Source of the DNA: Synaphobranchus kaupii
Taxonomy: Eukaryota > Chordata > Actinopteri > Anguilliformes > Synaphobranchidae
Assembly (NCBI GenBank): GCA_029718625.1
Contig: CM056397.1
Coordinates: 2,938,590 to 3,002,589 of the forward strand
DNA length: 64,000 bases
Direction: 5' to 3'
Of this stretch, positions 20,558-30,914 are shown piece by piece; the first letter of the stretch is position 1, and every line of letters begins with the position of its first letter. Position numbers and translations under genes: made by a program. The notes under the pieces were generated by a model. It was not told where the DNA came from. It saw nothing but the letters and a program-made list of their open reading frames with translations, and did no database searches.

Positions 20558-20863
20558 TATAATAGTTTATGATTGAACTTAACACTGCATGTATGAAGAC
20601 ATGATAACAGTCGCTCAGCTGTCATCATCACACTTGTTGAGTTGTTTTTAAATAGATGCATCGTGGTGACCAATGTCAGATACCCAATGAAAAAATGGCT
20701 TTAGTCTTCAGTATCATCACCCAGTGCAGTTGTGTTATTGTGAGACATTCTTCCTTTATATAATCACCTACATACATACATTCAATATACACACACAGAA
20801 CTACACACACACACACACAGACAAACACACGCACATACACACTTGCACACACATGCACACAAT

Positions 20864-22442
20864 GGACCTCATTCATGAAATGTGAGCAGAACGAATTTGC
20901 TCGTAAATCGTTCGTACTAGCAATTTTGGCCGTAATTTGGCATTCATCAACGTTTTCGTATCAGATTTCTTTGTACGTACGAATAAACGTTACATCTGCT
21001 CAGGACCATGCGTACCTCATACATGAATTCAAAATGCTAAATGTAGCTTCTGAATATCAATTTGAACTTGAATTTATTCATTATTTTCTGTTAAATTCAC
21101 ATAACAAAATGTAGCCTCTGAAATACACAATGCAAACGTAGCTAATAAATTACGATTGTAAATAGCAAACGCTTTAAATGATGCCTATTAATCAATTATA
21201 GGCTATGAACTTGTTTAATTAGACTCATAATGTAATGAATGCTCCCAGTACTTTTATTATAAATTGATAAAAATTTAAATGCTAGCCTATATTAGGCTAC
21301 GTTATATATGCTATTTGAAACACACATGTGACCAATTAATGAAATTTGCTTTAAATTGCCTTGCAGGTCTGTAGCCAGCGTTGCAATGGATGATCTTTTC
21401 TGTCCAATGTTATAGGTGCCGTAGACTGCACACACGTACACATCAAGGCTCCATCTGATGATCCATTTGCGTATATGAATAGAACAGGCTATCACTCCAG
21501 CAGCTCATATGTGATGCAAATGTGTGTGTTGCTGAACTTTTCTACAAACCTGAGAAGGTGTGAAAATTATATTGGCTTCCGTGTCCTGCACAACATGGCC
21601 ATGAAAAACGGCCTTCCTATACCAGACATCCCCAATCCATCTGAACTAGGGATGCTGTCGGATGAACCACCATTCGAACTCGACAATGTGACCGCAATTA
21701 GAACGTGCCAGAAATGGAAAGATTCTAAAATAAGGTATGTGATTACCCAATTTCAAACCACACTTCACACGCACAGAACACCAACAAAATTACTAAATGA
21801 ATAATGTTTTATTTATTTCCAGACTGCGAGAAAGACCGTATGCTTGGCAGATGGGGGCAATGCGCTCATCCAATGCAGACTTGAATAACCTTGGCCACGT
21901 CCTGTAGCTGTGGTGCTTTTGTACGCAGCTATGTGTTTCTTCGCCTTCAATTTAAAGTCAGTCCATTTATTTTTTATTTATTTATATTTTACTATTTTAA
22001 CAGTTTGTGTGACGGTTGATCCTGCATTGATGGTACATGTTATCTCCTGCTAGGCCTTTACTTTACCAGTTCATGACAACGGTACTGACAATACTAAATC
22101 TTTTTTTTTTCTTGACTGAACATCTGCTAATAAAACTTTGATTTCAGTGTCGAAATAATTCTTTATTTTGCTTTTTCTGGGTCATTTTACTTCGCATGCA
22201 CCTTTACATGGAATTTGCAACTTCCATATATGGCAATTCATGGGCGTGGATTTATGCTAATCACAAAATAAGGTGCAGGCGCCTGTCATTTACGATGAAT
22301 CGGAATGTATGAACATACGCTCGGAATACAAACAAATCTGCCTTTACCACACGGTTTGATGAATCCGGCGTAAATCTTTCATACCAACTTGTTTCATACT
22401 TAAAGGTATATGCATATTCAGAACGTTTCATGAATGCGGCCC
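20864..22442 (+). mobile_element. PIF/Harbinger element
   Basis: The left end GGACCTCATTCATGAAATG and the reverse-complemented right end GGGCCGCATTCATGAAACG are inverted repeats, flanked by AAT on both sides (20861-20863 and 22443-22445). A 3-bp duplication and GGGCC-type ends fit PIF/Harbinger. Subterminal sequence is also partly inverted (CGTACGAAT-type motifs). The 1579-bp body contains a shortened transposase. It inserted into CA-rich DNA. Confidence 0.85.
21396..21907 (+). pseudogene. PIF/Harbinger transposase, internally deleted
   Basis: Harbinger transposases are DDE nucleases. The segment reads VIGAVDCTHVHIKAPSDDPF and AYMNRTGYHS, which is the region around the first catalytic Asp (GA-DCTH). 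It then jumps to LRRCENYIGFRVLHNMAMKN and GLPIPDIPNPSE, the C-terminal part, so the segment holding the other two acidic residues is missing. A plausible 88-bp intron follows: donor GTATGT at 21735 and acceptor TTTATTTCCAG ending 21822. Splicing would continue the frame as RLRERPYAWQMGAMRSSNAD and reach a TAG at 21905-21907. The upstream part of the protein was not recognised. Non-functional as a nuclease. Confidence 0.75.
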
Positions 22443-22445
22443 AAT

Positions 22446-22614
22446 ATTCCCACACACATACTTGCACACAGTATACACATAACCACACACACATACATGC
22501 ATGCACACAATATAAACATACGCAACTACACACACGCAGATCGCAGGTCTCATTGGGTTTGTGATGGCTGATGCCATAACTTCAAACAGCAGGATGAAAG
22601 AGAATCCAGGATGC
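22446..22614. repeat. CA-rich sequence
   Basis: Impure CACACA/TACACA sequence, probably the other half of the CA-rich tract split by the Harbinger insertion. Confidence 0.6.
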
Positions 22615-22765
22615 TGTAGGCATCATCTCTCTACCTTGTGCTCTCCCCCTTCCTTTCCTCTTCTCCTCCCTCTCTCCCTGCCATCTCTTCTCCCTCCCTC
22701 TACCTTCTCTTCTCCACCCTTCCTCCCATTTGCCTCCCCTCTTTCCTCCCTCTCTCCCTCCCAGC
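22615..22765. repeat. polypyrimidine tract
   Basis: About 150 bases of almost pure C/T on the plus strand (CTCCCTCT-type motifs). Long homopurine-homopyrimidine tracts can form triplex DNA. The 60-70 aa frames over it are low-complexity artefacts. Confidence 0.8.
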
Positions 22766-23344
22766 ATTAGAACAAGATCTGAATCTGTTGCTTTGTTCCC
22801 TTAAAGTGTAAGCACCAGATCATTTAAAACGCTGGAAATTCAAAAAATGTGAAAGAAAAATGTCTCTGGTATAAAATTACATAATCATAAAGTATATGAA
22901 TGTTATATAAATGTTGGATATCGATGATTAAGAAGTGTTTCCAGTACCGCTTTCGCCCCGCCTCCAAAATTTGCTGATTAATTGAACTAACGTTAGTTAA
23001 CGGTAACTTTGTTTATACATGATCTCAGTAGCTAGCTAGTAACTTAACTTACTGCATTAACTTAATGTTAGCTTGCTAACGTTATGCATCTCAGTCTTCG
23101 TTAGATAGTTAGCTAACATTATCTCTAGGCTATGTAATATGTTTGCGCCATCAGGTGGCCAGTGTGAAAAACATTTTTTAGTGTCAACTTTTCTCACAGA
23201 AATAGTTAGCTAACAACTAGCTAACATTAGGCTAACATTATACCAGTCTGATCTTCCAACGTGATTCAATTGTACATTGTCTGTTGGAGGATTTTCTGCG
23301 TCCTGGCATGGTGCGGCATCAGGCTCAAAGCAAAACGGCTCAAT
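22766..23344. other. unassigned sequence rich in AACGTTAGCTAAC motifs
   Basis: Repeated GTTAGCTAAC / TTAGCTAGCTA-like motifs (22985-23240) are typical of the interiors of non-autonomous fish DNA elements. No ends were defined. Confidence 0.35.
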
Positions 23345-24325
23345 AAACATCCCAGCTAACAAAATTAGGTCTCCGGGATGTCCCCTGAACGTATCGAAAT
23401 TTCATCAGGACGTCACCTTGATGTGTTTTTGTAGGGTTTTCTAAATGTTACGTGGACGTCACAGAGAACGTTCCTGGGACGTTCTAGTAACGTCACCCAG
23501 ACATTAATTACATGACGTTATATTGTAACCAGTAACCGACGTTGCAGGAACGTCCCCGAATGTCCCATAAATGTTATGAGCACCACGTCATGTCATATAG
23601 CTGGATATGGACGTTGCTTGAATGTCCCCGAAAAATTCTGATTAAATATCATAATGTAACCAAACAGTGACCTTCCTATGACTTTAATAACGTCCTAGTA
23701 ATGTTTTTAGGACATCCCTAGGGAACAGGGGCGGATTGGCCATCGGGAGCACCGGGAGTTTTCCCGGTGGGCCGGTGCTGTGCGTGGGCCGGTAGGCTAG
23801 TACGTTTACATGCACACTAATACTCCGATCTGAACCCGGTTATGGCAATACTCTGGTTACTGAAATGGTCATGTAAACACCTTTATCCGATAATGTAAGG
23901 TCATAATCCGTGTTTTCGAAACAATTAACACCCCTGGTTTTTTGGCCAAACTTTCGATTTTTTGGAGCATGTAAACACCTTTCTCCGGTTTCTTTCGGCT
24001 TTTCAAAACTACGCATGTCAGGCAGAAGAGGCGGTGTAACGTCAAAATGATTCCACCCGTCAACATTTGCTATGCCTGGGGTTCCTTCAGCATCTCACTT
24101 CCAGAATTTTATTATTAAATTTGCATTTCACCGGTGAAAATATATTGTTCAGTGTTACGTGCTTGTGTTTGTACTAGCTAGTTTGTGGCTAGCACATTAA
24201 ATAACTGAAATTTTCGGGAAATTCGCCAGATTTAGAGATCGGTAAAGCTAGCTAGTACAATAATATAAATCAACCACTACTAGCAATTAGCTATAAATAA
24301 GTAGCCATAATAATTACTAGCTAGC

Positions 24326-24327
<2 letters not shown>

Positions 24328-24357
<30 letters not shown>
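24328..24357. repeat. (AAT)n microsatellite
   Basis: Uninterrupted triplet run inside the hAT element. Confidence 0.9.
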
Positions 24358-24359
<2 letters not shown>

Positions 24360-24911
24360 GCCTAACGTAAATTTTTGACGGGCGGATCATTTTTGTTCTT
24401 ACAACAGGAAGCAGTTAGTAGCTACGTTTTCCACAGAGCTGATTATGGAGAGAATCATGTAAACGCGGCTTTTGGAGTAATCACATTACTTATGTCCATG
24501 TGAACGCAATAAGTTAAATACTGGCGTAAGCTGATCGTTTCCAGTAATCGGATATTGCTGTGCATGTAAACGACAAGCTAGCTGAGAGAAGCGACCTCCT
24601 ACGACGCCTGCTGACAGTGTAATAAGGTAGGACACACTTGTGTTTTTGTGCCCGCCGTGGCATTTATTATTGCAAATTGCAAAAGTAGGCTATATGTGTG
24701 TTTAGTTTTGTGTTGTTGGAAGTGGATCATTCAGCTCAATGTGATTTTTCGTGCCCGCCGTGGCAGTTATTATTGCAAGTAGCAAAAGTAAACCATAGCC
24801 TAAGTAGCAAAAGTAAACCATGACCGTTATTGCAAGTATCGTTTTCATGCCACCGTGGGTGTGTCTGATTGCGAGTACAACTAGGCCTACATGCACGCTC
24901 TCGTCATCGTG

Positions 24912-24975
24912 TGACAACAACAACAACAGCAGCAGCAGCAGCACAATGACTTAATACGACATGTAGGGCCTATAC

Positions 24976-25072
<97 letters not shown>

Positions 25073-25075
25073 TTG
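24912..25075. repeat. compound triplet microsatellite: CAA/CAG, AAT, GAT
   Basis: CAA/CAG triplets (about 24915-24942), then an AAT run (24976-25022), then a GAT run (about 25023-25072). The poly-His/poly-Tyr/poly-Cys frame on the minus strand is an artefact of these runs. Confidence 0.92.
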
Positions 25076-25175
25076 TTGCTGGGCCGCCATGGTTTTGAAA
25101 CTCCCGGTTAGATTTATAGTCCCAATCCGCCCCTGCTAGGGAACGTCACATCATAACTTTGAGAGGACTAAAATG

Positions 25176-25685
25176 GTAAATCAAAATACTCAAATTCCTC
25201 TTCCTCCTCAGAACTGTTGGATTTGTGAGTATCTGCCATTGCTGTACACCGATAGGTGTTAACCAGCTCGCTGCCTCCCCCCCCCGCGCCCTAGTTAGAC
25301 ACCCAATGCGAGCCAAGCTCTGCATAAGTGCTTACTGGGACACCTCCACCACCGATATACATTCAATTTCACATATAAAAGTAGAAAAGGTTTCAGGGCA
25401 TTGCAAATATAGCACATTTTAAATAATAGACAATTACAATTTACATTTACAGACCAATATTTTACACAGTACTGTATGAACAGTAGGGAAATATTTGCAC
25501 TTCCTCCACGTATGACATCATACATCTATGATTCTATTGTCAGCGGATTTTTCAACGGTTTTTTCAAACTTCGCTAATTTTATATAATTTCCATGTAGTT
25601 ATATAAAAAAAGACATTGATATTGTTGTCTAGATACCGGTCTAGTTTGCAAATATAAAAGTTGTCCATTATCTGGTGCTTACTCT
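25176..25685. other. unassigned sequence
   Basis: AT-rich except for a C-run near 25278. No gene or family recognised. Confidence 0.35.
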
Positions 25686-25689
25686 TTAA

Positions 25690-26100
25690 CCCCTTGGCGC
25701 AGATGGCAAATTTCACCTATTTAGGGGGTGCTCTGTTTAAGGCTTTATAACTCCAGGTGTGAGCATCACATAAACTTGGTAAATGGCTTAAATGAAACAA
25801 GACAGGTGTACCATTTACAATACAAACTTAGATTTGTTTATTTTCATAATTTAAGTCAAAATAAAGTGCCACAAATGCAAAGAAACTGTAAAAAATGTTT
25901 TCTGAGAGCTACATAAGTGAAATCGGTAATATATATATACATTTCCTGGATCATAAACTCCATGTCCACAAGTTTTGCTAAATCTAACGATGATATGCAG
26001 AACTACTAAAGGTCTATGATGCAAAATATAACAGTGTACCCTGTTGTCCATTAGTGTCTCCAAATCTATCCAAATGGCTAAATTGTGCACTGCTGTAAAT
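25690..26100 (+). repeat. interspersed repeat, family Y (copy 1)
   Basis: Begins after TTAA (25686-25689) and matches 43018-43693 in reverse complement: shared blocks include CACCTATTTAGGG, GGCTTTATAACTCCAG, AGTGCCA-AAATGCAAAGAAA and ACAGTGTACCCTGTTGTCC. No coding content. Confidence 0.75.
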
Positions 26101-26617
26101 GAAAAAAAATAATGATATATTTAACTAAAAATCAACAGTTTTGGCTCATAAAACTCACTTTTGCATAATTTCCAAGTGGGAATTACATATTTTCATCAGT
26201 ATAGGGGGGGTAGATATCTATGGGTCCAAAACCCCTATGCAAAACATGTCATAAAATGAATATAATTAGTTTTGTCCATTAAACGCAAATACATTTGCTC
26301 CTTCTGGTGGCTTAAGATAAAAAAAAACATTGATATCACAGTGTTACATACACCTAAATATGTTGCCTAATCATTCACTCTTGTACCTCAATAAAACATC
26401 ACTTGTCCCTGTACTCTACAGTATGTATACTTTTGTCCTGGGATTGCATTTTTCTGTAGTTTTTAAAAATGTTCCTATTCATAATGACTCCAAGGAAATT
26501 TTTACCTTAATCTACCACATATCAGCACACAGTAAATTGGAATGAGCATTTGTCATGCCCTAAGAGACAAGTATATACGCCATAGCCTATATTATATACG
26601 ATAACATGAACATAAAA
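26101..26617. other. unassigned sequence
   Basis: AT-rich; may be the remainder of family Y but no match was found in the second copy. Confidence 0.3.
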
Positions 26618-26619
26618 TA

Positions 26620-27153
26620 CACTGCCTGGCCAAAAAAAAAAATCGCAGTTGCACCAGTCATGCATAGTGCCCACTGTACAACCCTCTGGAGGCAGTGTTA
26701 TGATCTGGGGTTGCTTCAATTGGTCAGGTCTAGGCTCAGCAACGTTATGCAGCAATAAAATGAAGTCAGCTGAGTACCTGAATGTATTGAATGACCAGGT
26801 TATCCCATCAATGGGCATATTCCAGGACAACAATGTCAAGATTCATCGGGCTCAAACATGTTCAGGGAGCATGAGGAATCATTTTCACACATGAATTGGG
26901 CACCAGAGTCCTGACCTTAACCCCATTGAAAGTCTTTGGGATGTGCTGGAGAAGACTTCACGGAGTGGTTCGACTCTCCCGTCGTCAGTACAAGATCTCG
27001 GCCAAAAATTAATGCAAGTCTGGACGGAAATAAATGTTGTGACGTTGCATAAGGTTGTCAAAACAATGCCACGACGAATGCGCGCCATAATCAAAGCTAA
27101 AGGCGGTCCAACAAAATATTAGAGTGTGCAACTTTTTTTTTGGCCAGGCAGTG
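26620..27153 (+). mobile_element. internally deleted Tc1 element, copy 1
   Basis: Starts CACTGCCTGGCCAAAAAAAA after TA (26618-26619) and ends TTGGCCAGGCAGTG before TA (27154-27155). At 534 bp it is about a third of a full Tc1 element. The left end runs almost directly into the C-terminal half of the transposase ([17 protein letters not shown]), so the 5' half is deleted. The copy at 56870-57412 has the same junction. Within the remaining coding part, QDNN replaces QDDN at the second catalytic site, a frameshift follows, and KGGPTKY ends at TAG 27120-27122. Confidence 0.92.
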
Positions 27154-27155
27154 TA

Positions 27156-27410
27156 GTATTCCACCATCTGCAAAATGCTGCCAAATATTCTATCTTCAAT
27201 GAACATCGGTAGCCTACATCAAAAATACATTTAATGATTGCACTACAGTATGTGAACTGCACTCAAAATGTGAAAATAACATTAGGGGTATCAAACATAT
27301 TGGAAAGACAGTGCTCCAGTGGAAACACGAATGTACATATGTAACCAGCGAGACCAACAGCATTTTAGACGCAAAAATACTTACATATCGGAAAAGGGAA
27401 ACTCCCCTCC
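27156..27410. other. unassigned sequence
   Basis: Short spacer between two elements, nothing recognised. Confidence 0.3.
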
Positions 27411-27414
27411 TTAA

Positions 27415-28721
27415 AGGGATAGTTCGGAATTTTGGACATAATGTCTCAATTACGACTTACCCATGATGTAGTTGATTGATGGAAACCATTTTCAGATAAT
27501 TCCATGCTGTCCCTTCTTTTGGACATACACACATTGCTAATGCTAGCGCAACTCGTAGGAAACTAGTAGCATCCACTACCAAACGCACTTAAACACTCCA
27601 CAGTGCACCCAAAGCAAATAAAATATTACGACAGTCTACCGGGGTTATTTTCAGTGATTATACCATCATTTTTCAAGTCAAACTATCGTTGAATCCTTTA
27701 CTTTGTGCTCACCTAAATTCTCAGTGGAAGTACAGCGGCAGAGATTAGCCAGGGTATCTGCCTGTAGGCTATCTGCTGTACTCCACAGTTGCCGACACAA
27801 TCCGTTTTGCCGTAAAGTTATATATTTGGTAGACAACAAGTCAGCTAAACACAAACATGCTACAGAATAACACAGCATATACAAGCAAGCACACTGGCTA
27901 CCAATTTGCAGGAAAAGTTTGACCACTTCCATGACTTCCCAATCATGGCAACTAGCTAGCTAGCTAGCTGAATAGATAGATCATGCATGCAATCATTTAT
28001 TAGTTACCTGCTCGTCAGTTGTTTTCGGTGCATGAAGAAAAACAGGTGATGGCACAGCAGTCTCCTTCAATAGAGTCGGTGTCCCGCCCGTCCTTTTTTG
28101 ATTTTCACATAGTCATCCTCCGTGAAATGGTCACTACAAACTTTTTTAGAGTCTCAATTGGTGACATCCATGCGAGCAGCAAGAAGCCACAGCTGTTTTC
28201 TTTGTTGATCTTCCACTGGAAATCGGTGAAAACTTTGTGGTGCCCATTTTTTTGCATGATTTGAACAATCTTGAAATACACACAGAAATACCATCTTACC
28301 TGAACGTTAGCTAACAATACTACGAGTCTGATTCTTTCACGCGCGATATTGCCGGCACGACATACGACGGCAGAGCTATAGGCTACTTTACGTTACCTAC
28401 TAAACTAAAGCTGTACTTCCACAGAGAATTTAGGTGAGCACAAAGTAAAGGATTCAACGATAGTTTGACTTGAAAAATGATGGTATAATCACTGAAAATA
28501 ACCCCGATAGACTGTCGTCGTATTTTATTTGCTTTGGGTGCACTGTAGACTGTTTAAGTGCATTTGGTAGTGGATGCTACTAGTTTCCTTAGAGTTGCGC
28601 TAGCATTAGCAATGTGTGTATGTCCAAAAGAAGGGACAGCATGGAATTATCTGAAAATACCCAACTACATCATGGGTAAGTCGTAATTGAGACATTATGT
28701 CCAAAATTCCAAACTATCCCT
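27415..28721. mobile_element. TTAA foldback element, copy 1 (1307 bp)
   Basis: Starts AGGGATAGTTCGGAATTTTG and ends with the inverted CCAAACTATCCCT, flanked by TTAA (27411-27414 and 28722-28725). The arms are about 320 bp each, with a central spacer that is about 150 bp longer than in the copy at 39301. The right arm lost a short piece (TGGTTTCCATCAAT region, near 28660). No transposase; non-autonomous TTAA-type (piggyBac or Kolobok group). Confidence 0.92.
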
Positions 28722-28725
28722 TTAA

Positions 28726-28794
28726 CTTATCTTAACTATTACAAATAAGTAATAAGATCTGGACATGTGATATTGACTCTCTTCTTTCTCAACA

Positions 28795-28826
<32 letters not shown>

Positions 28827-28919
28827 TTCACACACACGCATGCAGAAAACACATGCAGACACACAAACATACACACATCTCACATATTAACAATTTTTCA
28901 TACTATAAAGAGCTAAAAT
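28726..28919. repeat. sequence with (CA)n microsatellite
   Basis: CA run at 28797-28826 with impure continuation to about 28875. Confidence 0.8.
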
Positions 28920-29620
28920 TAAAAAAATGTTTTGCAACAGATTTACTGTAGAAATTATGAGCGTCTTCGTCTGTAGAGACTTGTTTAGTCTATTTGCAGG
29001 CTGGCAGGCACACGCCCGCCGCTCAGCACAGCCCTATACACAGACACACGGTGCGAGGTTACAAGGTGTTGTTTCAGGACGTGGTCCCCGGGCCCCGAAC
29101 GCTCTAAACCGCACCGGATCCCGCTTCCGTGCCCTGAAAGGCAAACATGCTCATCAAACAGAGGCCGCAAGCCTGGCGGGCGTTTGGCCTGAGTGTCACG
29201 GCAACAAGGCACAATGGGAGCAAGGCGCAGCACGCCGCACACGCCCCCTCTCAGGTGCAGTACAGTTGCGATGATAATCATCTTTACAGTTATCAGTGGC
29301 GATAATCCACCAGCACTATACCCGGGGGATTTACGCGTCTTTGTATGCAAGCTCGGCTGTGTGTGCACGTGTGCCTGAGCAGCTGCGACTCACTGTGACT
29401 GTGTCACTTGTCGCTTTTTTGTTTGTTTTTACACTTGTGCAGGTAAGTACCAGTCTATATCAGTATCCAGAGTGTCTCTGTCACCTGCTTCGGTGTCTAT
29501 ATCAATTAGTTTATGAGTCTGTGTGTGTGTTGATGTGTACGTATCAGTGTCGCAGTAACTGCTTCCCCAGCTGCACCTCATCTGTCTCTCCCTCCCTCTT
29601 TCTCAGTCCAATGCAATCTC
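28920..29620. other. GC-rich unassigned block
   Basis: From 28980 to 29400 the sequence is GC-rich and complex, unlike the AT-rich flanks. Overlapping frames of 115 and 127 aa on opposite strands have no recognisable domain and no splice context that I can defend. It could be a conserved non-coding region or a degraded exon; a gene is not called. Confidence 0.3.
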
Positions 29621-29625
29621 AAGGA

Positions 29626-29638
29626 GGGGGGGGGGGGG
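29626..29638 (+). repeat. poly-G run (13)
   Basis: Thirteen consecutive G after CTCAAGGA; first of three plus-strand G runs in 1.3 kb. Confidence 0.9.
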
Positions 29639-29894
29639 TGATGAGGGGAGGACAGGTCAGGGAGAGAGCAAGAGACAGAAGGATAAGAGCCTATGGTAGG
29701 AGAGGAGAGAAGGACGGGAAAGTGAGAAACGAAGGAGAAGGAGCAGAGGTGAAACGGGAGTGATAAAAATACTGAGAGAAGGGAGCGTGTGATTATAGAA
29801 AGCTGGCCTGTGTTTATTTATAAATCAACTCATGAATAAATCATAGTGGTGTTTGAGCGGCCACATGGGCTCTGTCTGAGCCAAGAGTGGTGGT
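29639..29894. other. purine-rich unassigned sequence
   Basis: AG-rich on the plus strand to about 29790, then mixed sequence. No gene recognised. Confidence 0.4.
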
Positions 29895-29924
29895 GGGGGG
29901 GGGGGGGGGGGGGGGGGGGGGGGG
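29895..29924 (+). repeat. poly-G run (30)
   Basis: Thirty consecutive G residues followed by CGGCGG, preceded by GTGGTGGT. The poly-Gly and poly-Pro frames over it are artefacts. Confidence 0.9.
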
Positions 29925-30627
29925 CGGCGGAGTTGCTTGCTTTTACACAGACCAGACGTGCTGATGGACAAACCACAATGGCTAAATCCTCCATTTCCAT
30001 TTCTGTTTTCCCCAGATTGTACAGAAGCATTTTGCTTTACTTCATTAATTCAATAAGGATACTTGTTTGTGTCTGTGTGTTTGTGCGTGTGTGTGAGAGA
30101 GAGGGAGGGATAGAGGAAGAGAAACAAGAGGCAAGGAGAGAGTGATGTAATGTGTTATGTATATTCTAAATAAATCAGGTATTCTACATTTGTATGTAAA
30201 TTTAAGAATAAATGAAATGCAAATATACAATCACGTATATGATTGTGGCAGTGTATGACACATTTTCACGTACATTAATGCATAGTTCTTTTGTGTAATA
30301 TTTTAACATAAATAAGTATATTTATTTTTCATAAGGGACAGCCTGTGTCACAGAGGCAGAAAATGAAATCCCCAGGAGGACCCGGGGTAGCGGGGTAAAA
30401 CAATTCAGCAGACACTTCTATCGCTAATTATTTATACTGTGTAAAGAAATGATTCACTATTCTCAAAGTATGATGGGACATCAAAGTACAGGTCATTCAT
30501 GTTGTTTTTTCAAAGTCATTTGCTCTCACTATTTTGTTGGTCATGGTTTAAATATTTGAATGTTATATAAAATTAATCCTTTGGAGTTAAACCTACTAGA
30601 CTCCCTTTAAAATGACTGCTTTTCGGG
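29925..30627. other. unassigned sequence
   Basis: Includes a short GT/GA-rich patch at about 30065-30110. Otherwise AT-rich with no recognised feature. Confidence 0.35.
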
Positions 30628-30806
30628 CAGTGGTCCCCAACCCTTTTCCTGGAGATATGCTGTCCTGTAGGTTTTAATTTCAACCCTAATTAGCAGCGCA
30701 ATGAGATCTCTAGCTGTTGAATGAGGTGTGCTTTGTTATGGTTGTATGGTTGGAGTGAAAACCTACAGGATGGTTGATCTCCAGGAACTGGGTTGGGGGA
30801 TCATTG
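30628..30806. mobile_element. hAT-like MITE with CAGTGGTCCCCAACCC end
   Basis: The left end CAGTGGTCCCCAACCC and the reverse-complemented right end CAATGATCCCCCAACCC are inverted repeats, and CCTGTAGGTTTT occurs in inverted orientation just inside both. This is a common fish MITE layout. The flanking octamers are no longer identical, so it is old. Confidence 0.8.
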
Positions 30807-30898
30807 TTTTAGTATATGCCTTCTAATCAAATATATTCCTGGCTTTTTGTCATTTTGGGAATGTCTGTTGTCCAGCTTTATTTTTTATAATTTTCGAT
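30807..30898. other. short AT-rich spacer
   Basis: No recognised feature. Confidence 0.3.
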
Positions 30899-30914
30899 GG
30901 GGGGGGGGGGGGGG
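30899..30914 (+). repeat. poly-G run (16)
   Basis: Sixteen consecutive G residues, followed by a short GA repeat at about 30925-30942. Confidence 0.9.

Larger units (their letters stand above)
23726..25135. mobile_element. hAT element with CAGGGGCGGATTGG ends
   Basis: The left end CAGGGGCGGATTGG matches the reverse-complemented right end CAGGGGCGGATTGG exactly, and CTAGGGAA flanks both sides (23718-23725 and 25136-25143). A short CCGGGAG block is also shared inside both ends. The 1410-bp interior has no transposase; it carries two GTGCCCGCCGTGGCA-type direct repeats (about 24650 and 24752) and several triplet microsatellites. Confidence 0.92.
23345..25175. repeat. degenerate ACGTCC/ACGTT-rich repeat, split by a hAT element
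   Basis: Between 23345 and 23725 motifs such as GGACGTCAC, GGGACGTTCTAGTAACGTC and GGAACGTCCCCGAATGTCCC recur at irregular spacing. The same sequence resumes at 25144 (ACGTCACATCATAACTTTGA) after the insertion. It looks like a decayed internally repetitive transposon. Confidence 0.6.

Noticed and set aside
24887..25090. poly-His/poly-Tyr/poly-Cys frame on the minus strand
   Set aside because: Direct translation of triplet microsatellites.
29296..29763. 155-aa open frame
   Set aside because: It runs through a poly-G run and purine-rich low-complexity sequence, giving Gly/Arg/Glu runs; no domain.
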